From positions 1-39,502 of the forward strand of contig NW_019174110.1 of assembly GCF_001642475.1 (NCBI RefSeq): a stretch of DNA of 39,502 nucleotides. The letters run 5' to 3'. Position 1 is the stretch's first letter, and every line of letters starts with the position of its first letter. Shown here in pieces: positions 9,041-17,823 of this stretch. The position numbers were made by a program, and so were the translations under genes. Below the pieces are notes generated by a model, which searched no databases, was not told the origin of the DNA, and worked only from the letters and a program-made list of their open reading frames with translations. This stretch comes from Fonsecaea monophora. Its lineage: Eukaryota > Ascomycota > Eurotiomycetes > Chaetothyriales > Herpotrichiellaceae.

Positions 9041-10849
9041 ATGTCCCAAGCACCCTCCCAGCCTGCGGAATGGCTCGAGAGCTACGCGACGAACCGGCAT
9101 GACTGGCGGCAAACGACAAAGGACGGCCGGGTCGTGTATTACCGCCGCATTGGCATCGTCGAGGGCCTGTTCAACACGGACGGCACGGAGTTCGAGGGCA
9201 GAGCAGATCTCACGATGCACCTGCACGTGGAAATGAGGACTTGTCTGTCCCCCGAAGCTCTGAGGGCTCGCATCTTGCTCGCCTGGGGCGTCATGCGGCA
9301 GAAACACGTCCTCCTCTCCACCAGAGTCGTCGGTGCCGCCGACTTTTTCGGTGGGCGACAGTCCTCCTTCGCACCCGCAGAGCGACTATATGTCTTTGAG
9401 CCGAGCGACGACGCGGGAATGATGTTGGCCGAGGCGAAAAAGCACGCCGTGTTCGTCGAAGACTGGTATCCGCGGGTGGACATGGACGAGTTCTTCATCC
9501 ACACGTTGAATTCGAGTCGGTGCATCGACGAGGCCCACGCGCTGAGCAGGCTCTATGTCATGCCGATCCAGAAGGATGCGGATGGCCTGCGTCAGCTCCA
9601 CCTCATGTTCATCGCTGGACACGAGATTGTCGACGGCCTGACCTCGATGCGGTGGATGTCCTCGTTCATCGACCTGCTCAACCAACCAGCCCAGCGACTG
9701 TGCTCGGAAGCGAGCCATCTGTGCACAACCCCGCCGGTCGACAGGCTTCCGCCTGCGCAAGAATCGTTGTATCCCCCGATGAAAGGATCTCGCGCGAGAC
9801 AGCGATGGTCGTGGCTCCTGACTCGCATGCTGCGCCACACTCGAAAACCACCTCCAGCGTCGTTCCAAAACCCGCTTCGACGAACGACGGCACTACCCCG
9901 AGCCGTTCCCCTCGACCCAAAGTTCTCCAATGTTCTGGACTACACTCGGAGTCCGCCACTGAACACCTTCCCCCTCCGAGCGACTCTTGGCCCTGTCTCG
10001 ACGAGGAGGCTGTCCAGAGTGTGCCGCGAGGCCCGGATCAGCGTTGGGAGTGGGTGCTTCGCGCTGGTGGCGCTGGTGATGATGCTATTCGAGGAAAAGC
10101 GCCACCCCCATGTCCCCACGCACGAGCGTCTGCCCTTTGTGGGCTCCTTCCCCGTCAACCCGAGGCCGTTTCTCGACGGCACCCCGACCACGGGCAAGGA
10201 GGACAGTCTGATGCTGGCGTTCAGCGACGGCGTCACCCTGCCCTTCCTGACCGGCGACCTGGACCTCGAGGGCCGGCTGCGGCTGCTGGGCAAACAGGCG
10301 CACCGCCAGCTGCGCCAGTACCAGAAGAGGGCGAGGAGCGTGCAGGAGGAACGCCACCTCGGCTCCAGGAGCCCCAGCCAGCTGCTGCCCCTGCTCTACC
10401 TGTCCACGTTGGAGGGTCTCGAGAGGAAGAGCCCGCAGGCCAAGAAACGCGGCTGGACCGTCCAGGGCCAGTACCCGGCCAGCACGGGCTCCGGCCTGGC
10501 CACCTGTGGGGTGAGCTCGGTGGGCGCGCGAGGATCCTTCATCGCCTCGGGCAAGTACGACACGAGGGGCGACTCTTCGGCGTGGCCACCACCACCACCA
10601 TCGCCAGGACAAGCGGGTGAGAATCCTGGGCCACGAGACCTGGTGGCCGACTTCCGCGATCTGCACACCACGGTCCGCGCCAGGGATGGCGAGTTTCTCG
10701 CCGGGGTCGTCGGTGATGGCGACTGTCTGATGTTCGGCGTCAGCTACGACGGATGCGCCATTGACCCGGGTCGAGCGAGCGAGTGGAGGCTCGTCATGGA
10801 GAGGATCCTCGAGGAGGCAGACCCTGCTCGGCTGATCTCCAAGCTGTGA
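9041..10849 (+). CDS. CoA-dependent acyltransferase, trichothecene 15-O-acetyltransferase-like, C-terminal SKL
   Basis: Single open frame of 602 residues from the ATG at 9041; the frame is open upstream to 8984 but without an earlier ATG. The fold is inferred from the catalytic motif HEIVDG (His194, Asp198, Gly199) in a hydrophobic strand, as in chloramphenicol-acetyltransferase, condensation-domain and BAHD/Tri3-type enzymes that move an acyl group from CoA to an alcohol or amine. The C-terminal half has RARDGEFLAG and MFGVSYDG, typical of the fungal Tri3-like subgroup; no plant-type DFGWG is present. A Pro-rich insertion (WPPPPPSPG, about residues 525-535) looks lineage-specific. The protein ends in ISKL, a consensus PTS1 peroxisomal signal, which is unusual for this family. 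It directly follows the P450, suggesting hydroxylation then acylation. Substrate unknown. Confidence 0.86.
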   Translation: MSQAPSQPAEWLESYATNRHDWRQTTKDGRVVYYRRIGIVEGLFNTDGTEFEGRADLTMHLHVEMRTCLSPEALRARILLAWGVMRQKHVLLSTRVVGAADFFGGRQSSFAPAERLYVFEPSDDAGMMLAEAKKHAVFVEDWYPRVDMDEFFIHTLNSSRCIDEAHALSRLYVMPIQKDADGLRQLHLMFIAGHEIVDGLTSMRWMSSFIDLLNQPAQRLCSEASHLCTTPPVDRLPPAQESLYPPMKGSRARQRWSWLLTRMLRHTRKPPPASFQNPLRRTTALPRAVPLDPKFSNVLDYTRSPPLNTFPLRATLGPVSTRRLSRVCREARISVGSGCFALVALVMMLFEEKRHPHVPTHERLPFVGSFPVNPRPFLDGTPTTGKEDSLMLAFSDGVTLPFLTGDLDLEGRLRLLGKQAHRQLRQYQKRARSVQEERHLGSRSPSQLLPLLYLSTLEGLERKSPQAKKRGWTVQGQYPASTGSGLATCGVSSVGARGSFIASGKYDTRGDSSAWPPPPPSPGQAGENPGPRDLVADFRDLHTTVRARDGEFLAGVVGDGDCLMFGVSYDGCAIDPGRASEWRLVMERILEEADPARLISKL

Positions 10850-11900
10850 TGTATGCCCACTTCCGCGGCCGCGCGGTAGCCTACTACGAAGGACGAGGAC
10901 GAGGGACGAGGGACAAGGACGAGCAGCACATGAGTGGTGGACTGATTCACGGCTCAGAGGACAAGTACACACGCAGCAAAGAGGAGGATCAGGAGCCACC
11001 TCCCCCCCACACCCATCCAGTGGGCACAATCGGTGAGCGTGAGCGTGACCATGAGCATGGCTGTGCCGTCAATGCATGCATGCATGCTCCACGGCTATCT
11101 TCTCGGGTCATGCTCTGTGGAATTTTGCCCACCCGCCCTTGTCCTTCCCCTTTCCCCTCTTGAGCACGGAACTTTGTGATGACGGGTGGTGGCGAAAGCG
11201 GTTGTCTCCATCATCTCACCTTTCAAAAAAGCTCTACTTTGTAGGTAATGAGGCAGGTAGGTAGGTAGACAGACAGCTAGGAACTGGTGACAGAGTGAAA
11301 CAGTGCTGCTGGCCAGGGACTTTACTCCAGAATTGATGGACTCCCATCGTTACAATCGCGAGACATACCTATTTGTACTCTTTCATACCTTGAGTATCTC
11401 GCCCTTGACCTTGTGTACTTGTACGAAAGTGGCTGTCGCGGCTGTCTCGTAAAATATAATAGCAAGTGAAGTGAAACTGAAAAGGATGACAAGTTACTTT
11501 TCGTAGCACAAATGTAAATTGCGAATTTGTAACCAAAAGCACCGCATTGCATAGCTCTGTGGCTGTGGCTCAGTGGGCTCATTTCATTGAATGAGCGGTG
11601 TTTTGTATGTACGTAGTCAGGTATGTATGTATGCATGCCTCCCAAAATACCAAATCTCTGACATGGCTCGTACCAGTCAAGTCATCGTCGACGATTGACA
11701 ACCTGTTCACCTTGTGCGTGGTTCACTTGCTTGTTCAGGGGTGGGGTGGGGGGGTCCCTCTATTCCCATATATCAGAGTAGAAATGCGGCATGTACTTGT
11801 ACCTATACTTTGTTCTCGGATACCAGCATGAACTGACCGTGATATCGGTGTTCCCATCGCCCCCCTCCCCCGTCCCCGGTCAGTGAGGGTGAGGCATCCC
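10850..11900. other. Convergent intergenic region, acyltransferase and MFS transporter
   Basis: About 1 kb between the 3' ends of two converging genes. It contains a short AGGT/AGAC microsatellite near 11255-11275 and a GTAT/GCAT repeat near 11620-11640. No credible gene is seen. Confidence 0.55.
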
Positions 11901-13412
11901 CTAGAGAATATACCTGAAATTCTCGCTCGAGTCGGTCTCGGCGCCGATCTCGTCCTCGGTGTTGACAATGTCCCTGACGGGGCCGTACTTCTCGTCGAGT
12001 TTCTTGTTCAGGTGCTTCAGCCAGGCGACCTGGGTCAGGGCGAGGAGCGAGGCGAAGGTGCAGAAGCCAAAACTGATCCAGAAGCCCTTTTTGTAGTGGG
12101 GGGCCTCGCTGGCCGGGAAGATGTGCGTGCCGACGAGGGGCCCGCACTGGCCGACAAAGTTCATGAGGATGAAGCCCGCGCCGCGCTTGCTGTCGCTGCC
12201 GTTGTTGTTGGCGACCCACGACAGCACGAGGCCGATGCACGGGTAGAGACCCCCCGCGACGAGGTACAGCGCAAAGTATTTGACCCCGACCACCTCGACC
12301 AGGCACAGGATGAGGTAGCCCACGGCGGCGGTCCCGCTGCACATGGACAGGAAGATGCCGCGGCGCTGGAAGTGGTCCGAGAGATGGCCGACCGCGAGCA
12401 CGACGAGGCAGGCGAAGAGGTAGGGCGGGGCGGAAAGACCTTGGGCGTGGAGAGCGGTGAAGCCCATGCCCTGGAGGATGGTGGGCGTGTAGATGGGCAG
12501 AGAGGCGTAGCTGACGTTGCACGAGAAGTACATGAGCGTGGGCAGCCAGTTCTTGAGGTCGAGCAGTGATTGAAAAAAGTTCTTCAAGTTGATCTTCCGG
12601 TCGCGCTCGACGTTGCCGACCATCCGAACCATGCGGGCTCGGGCAATCTTCTTTTCCTTCTCGTTCAGGAACTGGCAGTCTTGAGGATTGCTGGGGAGCC
12701 ACCAGTAGCCGAAGAGACCGACGGCGACGGCAGGGAGACCTTCGACGAGGAACAATGCACGCCAGCCTGCGATGGCATGATGATGTTTCGTGACAAAGTA
12801 GGCAAAGGCTCCAGCAAAGGAGGCGCCCAGGGGGGCGATCGACACATACCAGCCGAGTCGTCGGCCCATCTCTTTGCGGTAGTAGAAGAAAGAGAAGAAG
12901 TAGGCCAGGCCCGGGCTGTAGGAGGATTCGAAGATGCCCAACAGAAGTCGCAGGACCAGCATGCCCGCAAAGTTTTGAGCTGCGCCGCAACATCCGGCAA
13001 TCGCCCCCCAGATGATGATGACGGTGGGCACGTAGTACCGAGCGGGAAAGATCTTGTAGAAGACAGTCTGCCAGTCGAAGAGGATATAACCCAGGTACAA
13101 CGCAGTCAGGAGCCACTGATATTGGCTGTCGCTGAGACCCAGATCTTTGGACATGCCTGCGGTATTTGCGTTCCCAATGTTGCCACGGTCCATGTAGGCC
13201 AGGAGGTATGCCCCGGACACATAGCCCAGGACGATGACATCGATCTTCAGGAGCATGCGCTTTTCCTCGGCGTTGGTGTAGTTGAAGGCGAGGGCCTCCA
13301 ACCTGCCGACGGCCTCGATCTTTTGCTCATTCTCGGGGGCGGCGACGATGTCCTGGCCTTCGACATGGGAGATGTCGGTCTTGGCTTGGACGACAGTGTC
13401 TTTTTCGGCCAT
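11901..13412 (-). CDS. MFS transporter, anion:cation symporter (Dal5/Tna1-like) family
   Basis: Intronless gene of 503 residues with about 12 hydrophobic segments, a cytoplasmic N-terminus of about 65 residues and a long central hydrophilic loop (about 255-300) between the two six-helix halves. The motif AYMDRGNIGNA after the first helix and FESSYSPGLAYFFSFFYYR in the fourth to fifth helix region are characteristic of the fungal allantoate/nicotinate/carboxylate permeases of the ACS family (TC 2.A.1.14). Members import small organic anions with protons. The gene is head-to-head with the isopropylmalate-dehydrogenase-like gene, so co-regulation is likely. A carboxylated substrate or pathway intermediate would suit the neighbours, but this is inference; a plasma-membrane vitamin or allantoate permease is the plain alternative. 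Confidence 0.93.
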   Translation of the reverse strand: MAEKDTVVQAKTDISHVEGQDIVAAPENEQKIEAVGRLEALAFNYTNAEEKRMLLKIDVIVLGYVSGAYLLAYMDRGNIGNANTAGMSKDLGLSDSQYQWLLTALYLGYILFDWQTVFYKIFPARYYVPTVIIIWGAIAGCCGAAQNFAGMLVLRLLLGIFESSYSPGLAYFFSFFYYRKEMGRRLGWYVSIAPLGASFAGAFAYFVTKHHHAIAGWRALFLVEGLPAVAVGLFGYWWLPSNPQDCQFLNEKEKKIARARMVRMVGNVERDRKINLKNFFQSLLDLKNWLPTLMYFSCNVSYASLPIYTPTILQGMGFTALHAQGLSAPPYLFACLVVLAVGHLSDHFQRRGIFLSMCSGTAAVGYLILCLVEVVGVKYFALYLVAGGLYPCIGLVLSWVANNNGSDSKRGAGFILMNFVGQCGPLVGTHIFPASEAPHYKKGFWISFGFCTFASLLALTQVAWLKHLNKKLDEKYGPVRDIVNTEDEIGAETDSSENFRYIL

Positions 13413-14008
13413 GCTCAGATAGCTTGCTCGACGAGAGAGAGGGAGTGGTCAGAATCAAGAGGAAAGGATAAGAGTGTGAGACTGGCTGATGACACGAGGA
13501 CTCGTCCTACCGCTTTATGTAGGCTGCCAGGGGGAGGCTCTTCAAAGCACCGTTCCTCATCCAACCTCCTGGGGTAACGGCAGAAGTATCATGGCCTGAC
13601 CCGTGGGGAAGATCTATCCCAACGTCCCAGGAGAATCCCAACCCCCACTGGGACTCTTTGTGGATCCTGTGGTGATCAAATCTGGGGAAAGCCTCTTCGG
13701 CGACTCTCCGGGCGGGCAAAGTCCCTGCAAGGGTCCTTCGGCCTCAACTGCCGCAGAAATCGGGGTTGTTGAAACGAGCCGGTTTGGGACATGCTTTCTG
13801 AGAGCCCAAAGAGACGGTCGGGGAATGGCCGGCTGGGCAAATTCAATCCTCGCGTGGGGGATTGTCGAGCGATATCGTCGCTGCACGTCGGGGTCAGTCG
13901 CCGTGTCATTGCCCTTTTAAAAAGAACATAGCCCGGTCCGGAATTTGACAAGGCATCGTGACACTTTGACAACTTACCGTCTTCCGTCTGTTGAACTTGA
14001 GACTCAAA
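13413..14008. promoter_or_regulatory. Bidirectional promoter, MFS transporter and IPMDH-like gene
   Basis: A 596-base head-to-head intergenic region. It carries three plus-strand copies of TCGGGG (13760-13765, 13818-13823, 13888-13893) and one near-match to the Leu3 palindrome (13932-13941). CGG triplets are dense, suggesting binding by a Zn2Cys6 regulator. Short open frames here resemble no protein. Confidence 0.5.
13932..13941. promoter_or_regulatory. Near-match to Leu3-type site
   Basis: CCCGGTCCGG differs from the known Leu3 consensus CCGGNNCCGG at one of eight fixed bases. It lies 67 bases before the IPMDH-like ATG. One-mismatch hits are not rare in DNA this GC-rich; another falls by chance in the mL40 coding region. 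Confidence 0.3.
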
Positions 14009-15175
14009 ATGCCTTCATTCAAGATTTTGGTCCTTCCGGGAGACCACATCGGCGCTGAGGTGATCCGCGAGGCTGTCAAAGTGCTTCGTGCGGTAGAAGC
14101 CCATCCATCAGTGGTCAAGCAAAACATCAAATTTGACCTTGACTTTGATTTGTTGGGTGGCCAGTCTATCGATGTCCATGGCATCCCTCTGACACCCCAG
14201 GTCATTGAAAAGGCAAAGAACTCGGTGGCCGTGCTCTTTGGCGCGGTCGGCGGTCCCAAATGGGGCATGACGGGCGCCTTGCGGCCAGAGACTTCGGTGC
14301 TGGACTTGAGAAAGGCACTGAATTGCTGGGCCAATATCCGACCATGCAAAATCCCTTCTCCCGGGGTTGCCAAATGCTCGCCTTTGAAAGAGGATCTTGT
14401 CAAGGGAACCGACTTCATTGTTCTGCGAGAAAACCTCGGAGGCGTGTACTTTGGCGAAAAGAAGGAAGAGGTCGACTATGCCCATGATGTCTGGGGTTAC
14501 CACCGATGGGAGATTGAGCGCATCTCACGAATGGCTGCCTATCTGTCCCGCAAACACGGAGGCTCCAAGGGACCCAGCAAGATCACTTCTGTCGACAAGG
14601 CCAACGTGCTGGCCGTTTGCCGGCTGTGGCGTGAAGCCGTGACAACGGTACACGACCGGGAGTTCTCAGACATCCCACTCCATCATCAATTGTCCGACTC
14701 ATTGGCCCTGATAATGGTCAAGAACCCGCGGTCTCTGAACGGCATTGTCATGTGCGACAACATCTTTGGGGATCTGTTCTCGGATGAAGCAGCCGCTGTG
14801 GCTGGATCACTGGGTTTTAGTCCATCTGCTTGTCTGTCTGGCATTCCAGGTGAACCACTCTCTACCGGCATGTATGAGCCTAGCCACGGCTCTGCACCAG
14901 ACTTGCCGCCCAACAAAGCCAACCCCATTGCGACCATCCAAAGCGCCGCCATGATGTTGCGCTACAGCTGTGACTTGGACTTGTTGGCAAATGCCATTGA
15001 CGAGGCTGTCAGTATCGCACTGGATGACAAAGCCTCTGGCGGTCTCGAGGTCAGGACCGGCGACATCGGAGGCAGTGCCTCGACAACGGAGATGGGGGAT
15101 GCTGTGGTGACTGCCCTCGTGCAGATTCTGGATAAGGCGGATACAAATGCCATCTCTGAGAGCGCTAGGCTGTAA
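14009..15175 (+). CDS. 3-isopropylmalate dehydrogenase-like enzyme, divergent pocket
   Basis: Intronless, 388 residues, start MPSFKILVLPGDHIG. The family oxidatively decarboxylates 3-isopropylmalate with NAD+ in leucine synthesis. Catalytic residues are intact: Tyr147 (GGVYFG), Lys197 (DKANVL), Asp230, Asp255 and Asp259 (DNIFGDLFSD), with the NAD-site block HGSAPDLPPNKANP. The substrate side-chain loop reads RPETSVLDLR (Glu94, Val97, Leu98, Arg101), where leucine enzymes have RPEQGLLxxR. The first pocket Leu is therefore Val and Gly is Ser. The usual VREL or IREL appears as LREN, and VIPGSLGLLPSAS as AVAGSLGFSPSAC. The C-terminus is ESARL, a permissible PTS1. With the dehydratase-like gene immediately downstream, it looks like a pathway-specific paralogue, as in 2-oxo-acid chain elongation; it could still be the only LEU2 of this fungus. 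Confidence 0.9.
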   Translation: MPSFKILVLPGDHIGAEVIREAVKVLRAVEAHPSVVKQNIKFDLDFDLLGGQSIDVHGIPLTPQVIEKAKNSVAVLFGAVGGPKWGMTGALRPETSVLDLRKALNCWANIRPCKIPSPGVAKCSPLKEDLVKGTDFIVLRENLGGVYFGEKKEEVDYAHDVWGYHRWEIERISRMAAYLSRKHGGSKGPSKITSVDKANVLAVCRLWREAVTTVHDREFSDIPLHHQLSDSLALIMVKNPRSLNGIVMCDNIFGDLFSDEAAAVAGSLGFSPSACLSGIPGEPLSTGMYEPSHGSAPDLPPNKANPIATIQSAAMMLRYSCDLDLLANAIDEAVSIALDDKASGGLEVRTGDIGGSASTTEMGDAVVTALVQILDKADTNAISESARL

Positions 15176-15540
15176 GGTATCCCGATAGATCAGTAGATAG
15201 TGGACCATGAGTTCGAATCTGATGCTCTCCTTGAACCCCCACGGATTCTGAAAACGCCGCACAGTATCTCTTCCCGGAAAACCACGTGGAGCTTTGGGGG
15301 TAATGCACCGTCTGGTTAAATGCAAGTCGATCGGAGCTTGATCGTCACCGACATCTGAAAAACCCCATGATCGGCAGCCCGAGTTCCTCTGTGAGCACCC
15401 CCCCACGGTACCGGCCATTCCCCGGACACGTGAACCATATGATAGATAGCTCTTGTCGCCAGTATGTTTGGATTGAGAACTGGCCCTGAAAAGCACACGA
15501 CCAACTTCAAACAAGTCAAGTCGAGCCAAGCAACCCCAAT
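15176..15540. other. Intergenic: promoter of IPM-dehydratase-like gene
   Basis: A 365-base gap between two tandem plus-strand genes, too long for pure read-through. It contains a near-match to the Leu3 palindrome (15405-15414, listed separately). A GTTCGAATC string near 15211 is not part of a tRNA. Confidence 0.5.
15405..15414. promoter_or_regulatory. Near-match to Leu3-type site
   Basis: ACGGTACCGG matches CCGGNNCCGG at seven of eight fixed bases, 126 bases before the dehydratase-like ATG. In yeast such palindromes bind Leu3 with 2-isopropylmalate as co-activator. Functional status here is inferred. Confidence 0.35.
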
Positions 15541-17823
15541 ATGCCTCTCACGCTGTACGACAAAATCTACCAAGAGCATTTGGTAAATCCCGACGACAAG
15601 GCAGCACCGCTGTTGTACGTGGATTCACATCTGATATTCGAAGTGCCGACGGCCCAAGCATTTGATGGACTCAAAAAGAACAAGCGTCCAGTACGGAGGA
15701 CGGACTTGACATTGGCCACAGTCGATCACAATGTCCCGACCGACGACCGCTCCCAGTATCGGGACGCGGCGTCTTTCGTCCAAGAACCACAGGCCAGAAC
15801 TCAGATCACGTTGCTCGAGCAGAACGTCAAAGAAAACAACATCAGGTACTTTGGCATGCCCGATCGCCGCCAAGGTATTGTCCATGTCGTCGGTCCGGAG
15901 CAAGGGCTGACTCTGCCGGGATCTACACTGTTCTGTGGAGATTCACACACTCCGACCCACGGAGCAGTTGGTGCTCTGGCTGTCAGTGGAGGAACGTCAG
16001 ACATTGAACATGTACTGGCAACTCAGACTGTGCTTCAGAAGAAGTACAAAAACTTCCGCGTTCGTGTCGAGGGCGAACTCGGTCTCGGCGTCTACTCCAA
16101 AGACATCATCTTACATTTGCTCGGCAAAATTGGCACAGCGGGAGCCACGGGGTGTGTCATCGAATTCTGTGGATCGACAATTCGAAATCTGTCCATGGAG
16201 GCGAGAATGGTGCTGTGTAATATGAGCATCGAAGGGGGGGCACGGAGCGGCCTCGTGGCACCTGATGAAGTGACATTTGAATATCTAAAAGGGCGACCTC
16301 TTGTCCCTTCCGGGGCTGACTGGGACAAGGCACTTGCATACTGGAAGACGCTGTATAGCGATGAAGATGCGCACTGGGACTATTCTGTCGACATCAATGC
16401 TGCGGACATAGTTCCTTCGATCACCTGGGGAACCTCGCCGGACGATGTCATCCCGGTCAATGGCAGGATCCCGGACCCAGCAGAGTATGAGGAAAAGGAA
16501 CCATTCAAAGCAGCTGCAATCCGTCGGTCGCTCAAGTACATGGACTTGAAGGCGAATATGCTCGCGACGGACATCAAGATCGACCGTGTATTTATTGGGT
16601 CTTGTACGAACTCGAGAATCGAAGACTTGAGAGCTGCCGCAAGAGTGGCAAAGGGCAGGAAGGTTGCAGACTCGGTTTATGCCATGGTCGTTCCAGGTTC
16701 GGGGTTGGTAAAGCAACAAGCAGAAAATGAGGGTTTGGACGTTATTCTCAAAGCCGCCGGGTTCGACTGGCGAGAGGCTGGCTGTTCTATGTGTCTGGCC
16801 ATGAACCCTGATGTCCTCGCCCCTGGGGAGCGGTGTGCCTCGACGACCAACAGGAATTTCGAAGGAAGACAGGGACCTGGGGGCCGGACTCATCTCCTTT
16901 CCCCAGCTATGGCAGCGGCTGCTGCTATCAAAGGCCACTTTACCGACGTCAGGGACTTCTTGACCTCACAGAACGGATCCCTTGGGGTGACACAATTGAC
17001 GCTCGAGGGCGAAAAGGTCCGGAGCTACGGCCCAATTGAAGCGGCCACAAGCACTCAGCCTTCTGTATCTGACGGCGGAGATGATGCTATTCCGAAACGG
17101 CCATCAGAGCAAGCCCTGCACAGTGTGGAAGGGATTCCCAAGTTTGATCTAGTTCGGTCTGTCCCGGCTCCATTCGACATGCAAAACATCAACACCGACC
17201 TCGTGATACCCGGAGAGTATCTCAAAACCACAAAGCGGACTGGCTTAGGGCCGCATCTGTTCCAGGAGCTTCGGTATAACAGCACAACCCATGAGGAGGT
17301 TCCCGAATTCGTTCTGAACCGAGATCCTTATCGCAAATCCAAGATTCTAATATGCACCGGGGAGAACTTTGGGTGTGGTTCTTCGAGGGAGCATGCTGTC
17401 TGGGCGCTGGTCGACTTCGGCTTCCGCTGTGTTATCGCTCCTTCTTTCGCGTCTATATTCTTCAACAACTCTGGCAAAAATGGACTGCTCGCGATCCCTC
17501 TTGACGATGCACAAGCTCTGCAAAAAATCCATGCTGAAGGTCTCGCCGGACGCGAAGTTGAAGTCGATCTGCCTAACCAGGAGATCCGCGATGCCAATGG
17601 CAAGTTGATCGCAACATTCAACATGGATCCATACACCAAGCACTGCCTGGTCAACGGCCTGGATGATATCAGTAATACCCTCTTGAGCGAGGAAAAGATC
17701 TATGAATTTGAAGTCAAGCAAAAGTCGAAGTTTCCATGGCTGTTTGGCCGCATTCGGAAACTCCAGTCACCGAGGCGTCTTGGTCTTTATCTCCCAACAG
17801 CGCAGGATATCTTCGACTGGTAG
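15541..17823 (+). CDS. 3-isopropylmalate dehydratase-like (fused aconitase-superfamily) enzyme
   Basis: Intronless, 760 residues, the usual length of the fused fungal LEU1 enzyme, which isomerises 2- to 3-isopropylmalate. The large domain (about 1-480) has the three [4Fe-4S] ligands Cys355 (GSCTNS), Cys415 and Cys418 (GCSMC), plus CGDSHTPTHGA and CASTTNRNFEGRQG. The swivelling small domain (about 540-720) has GENFGCGSSREHAVWAL and HCLVNGLDD. All catalytic elements are kept. Differences from the leucine-enzyme consensus include LAVSGGTSDIEHV instead of FGIGTSEVEHV and VIPGEYLKTTKRTG instead of IIPKQFLKTIKRTG; both stretches lie near the active site. The gene follows the IPMDH-like gene on the same strand, so the two probably act in sequence on an alkylmalate. 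No peroxisomal signal: it ends in DW. Confidence 0.92.
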   Translation: MPLTLYDKIYQEHLVNPDDKAAPLLYVDSHLIFEVPTAQAFDGLKKNKRPVRRTDLTLATVDHNVPTDDRSQYRDAASFVQEPQARTQITLLEQNVKENNIRYFGMPDRRQGIVHVVGPEQGLTLPGSTLFCGDSHTPTHGAVGALAVSGGTSDIEHVLATQTVLQKKYKNFRVRVEGELGLGVYSKDIILHLLGKIGTAGATGCVIEFCGSTIRNLSMEARMVLCNMSIEGGARSGLVAPDEVTFEYLKGRPLVPSGADWDKALAYWKTLYSDEDAHWDYSVDINAADIVPSITWGTSPDDVIPVNGRIPDPAEYEEKEPFKAAAIRRSLKYMDLKANMLATDIKIDRVFIGSCTNSRIEDLRAAARVAKGRKVADSVYAMVVPGSGLVKQQAENEGLDVILKAAGFDWREAGCSMCLAMNPDVLAPGERCASTTNRNFEGRQGPGGRTHLLSPAMAAAAAIKGHFTDVRDFLTSQNGSLGVTQLTLEGEKVRSYGPIEAATSTQPSVSDGGDDAIPKRPSEQALHSVEGIPKFDLVRSVPAPFDMQNINTDLVIPGEYLKTTKRTGLGPHLFQELRYNSTTHEEVPEFVLNRDPYRKSKILICTGENFGCGSSREHAVWALVDFGFRCVIAPSFASIFFNNSGKNGLLAIPLDDAQALQKIHAEGLAGREVEVDLPNQEIRDANGKLIATFNMDPYTKHCLVNGLDDISNTLLSEEKIYEFEVKQKSKFPWLFGRIRKLQSPRRLGLYLPTAQDIFDW

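Noticed and set aside
9520..10620. 366-codon frame overlapping the acyltransferase
   Set aside because: Shadow frame in GC-rich coding DNA; the other frame carries the HxxxDG motif and the conserved C-terminal blocks.
11883..12569. 228-codon plus-strand frame opposite the transporter
   Set aside because: Antisense shadow of the MFS gene, with repetitive charged composition and no motif.
13603..13920. Short frames in the bidirectional promoter
   Set aside because: No similarity, overlapping on both strands, and the region is rich in regulatory-type elements.
15185..15240. Possible tRNA, because of GTTCGAATC
   Set aside because: No matching T stem, D arm, anticodon arm or acceptor stem can be formed around it.
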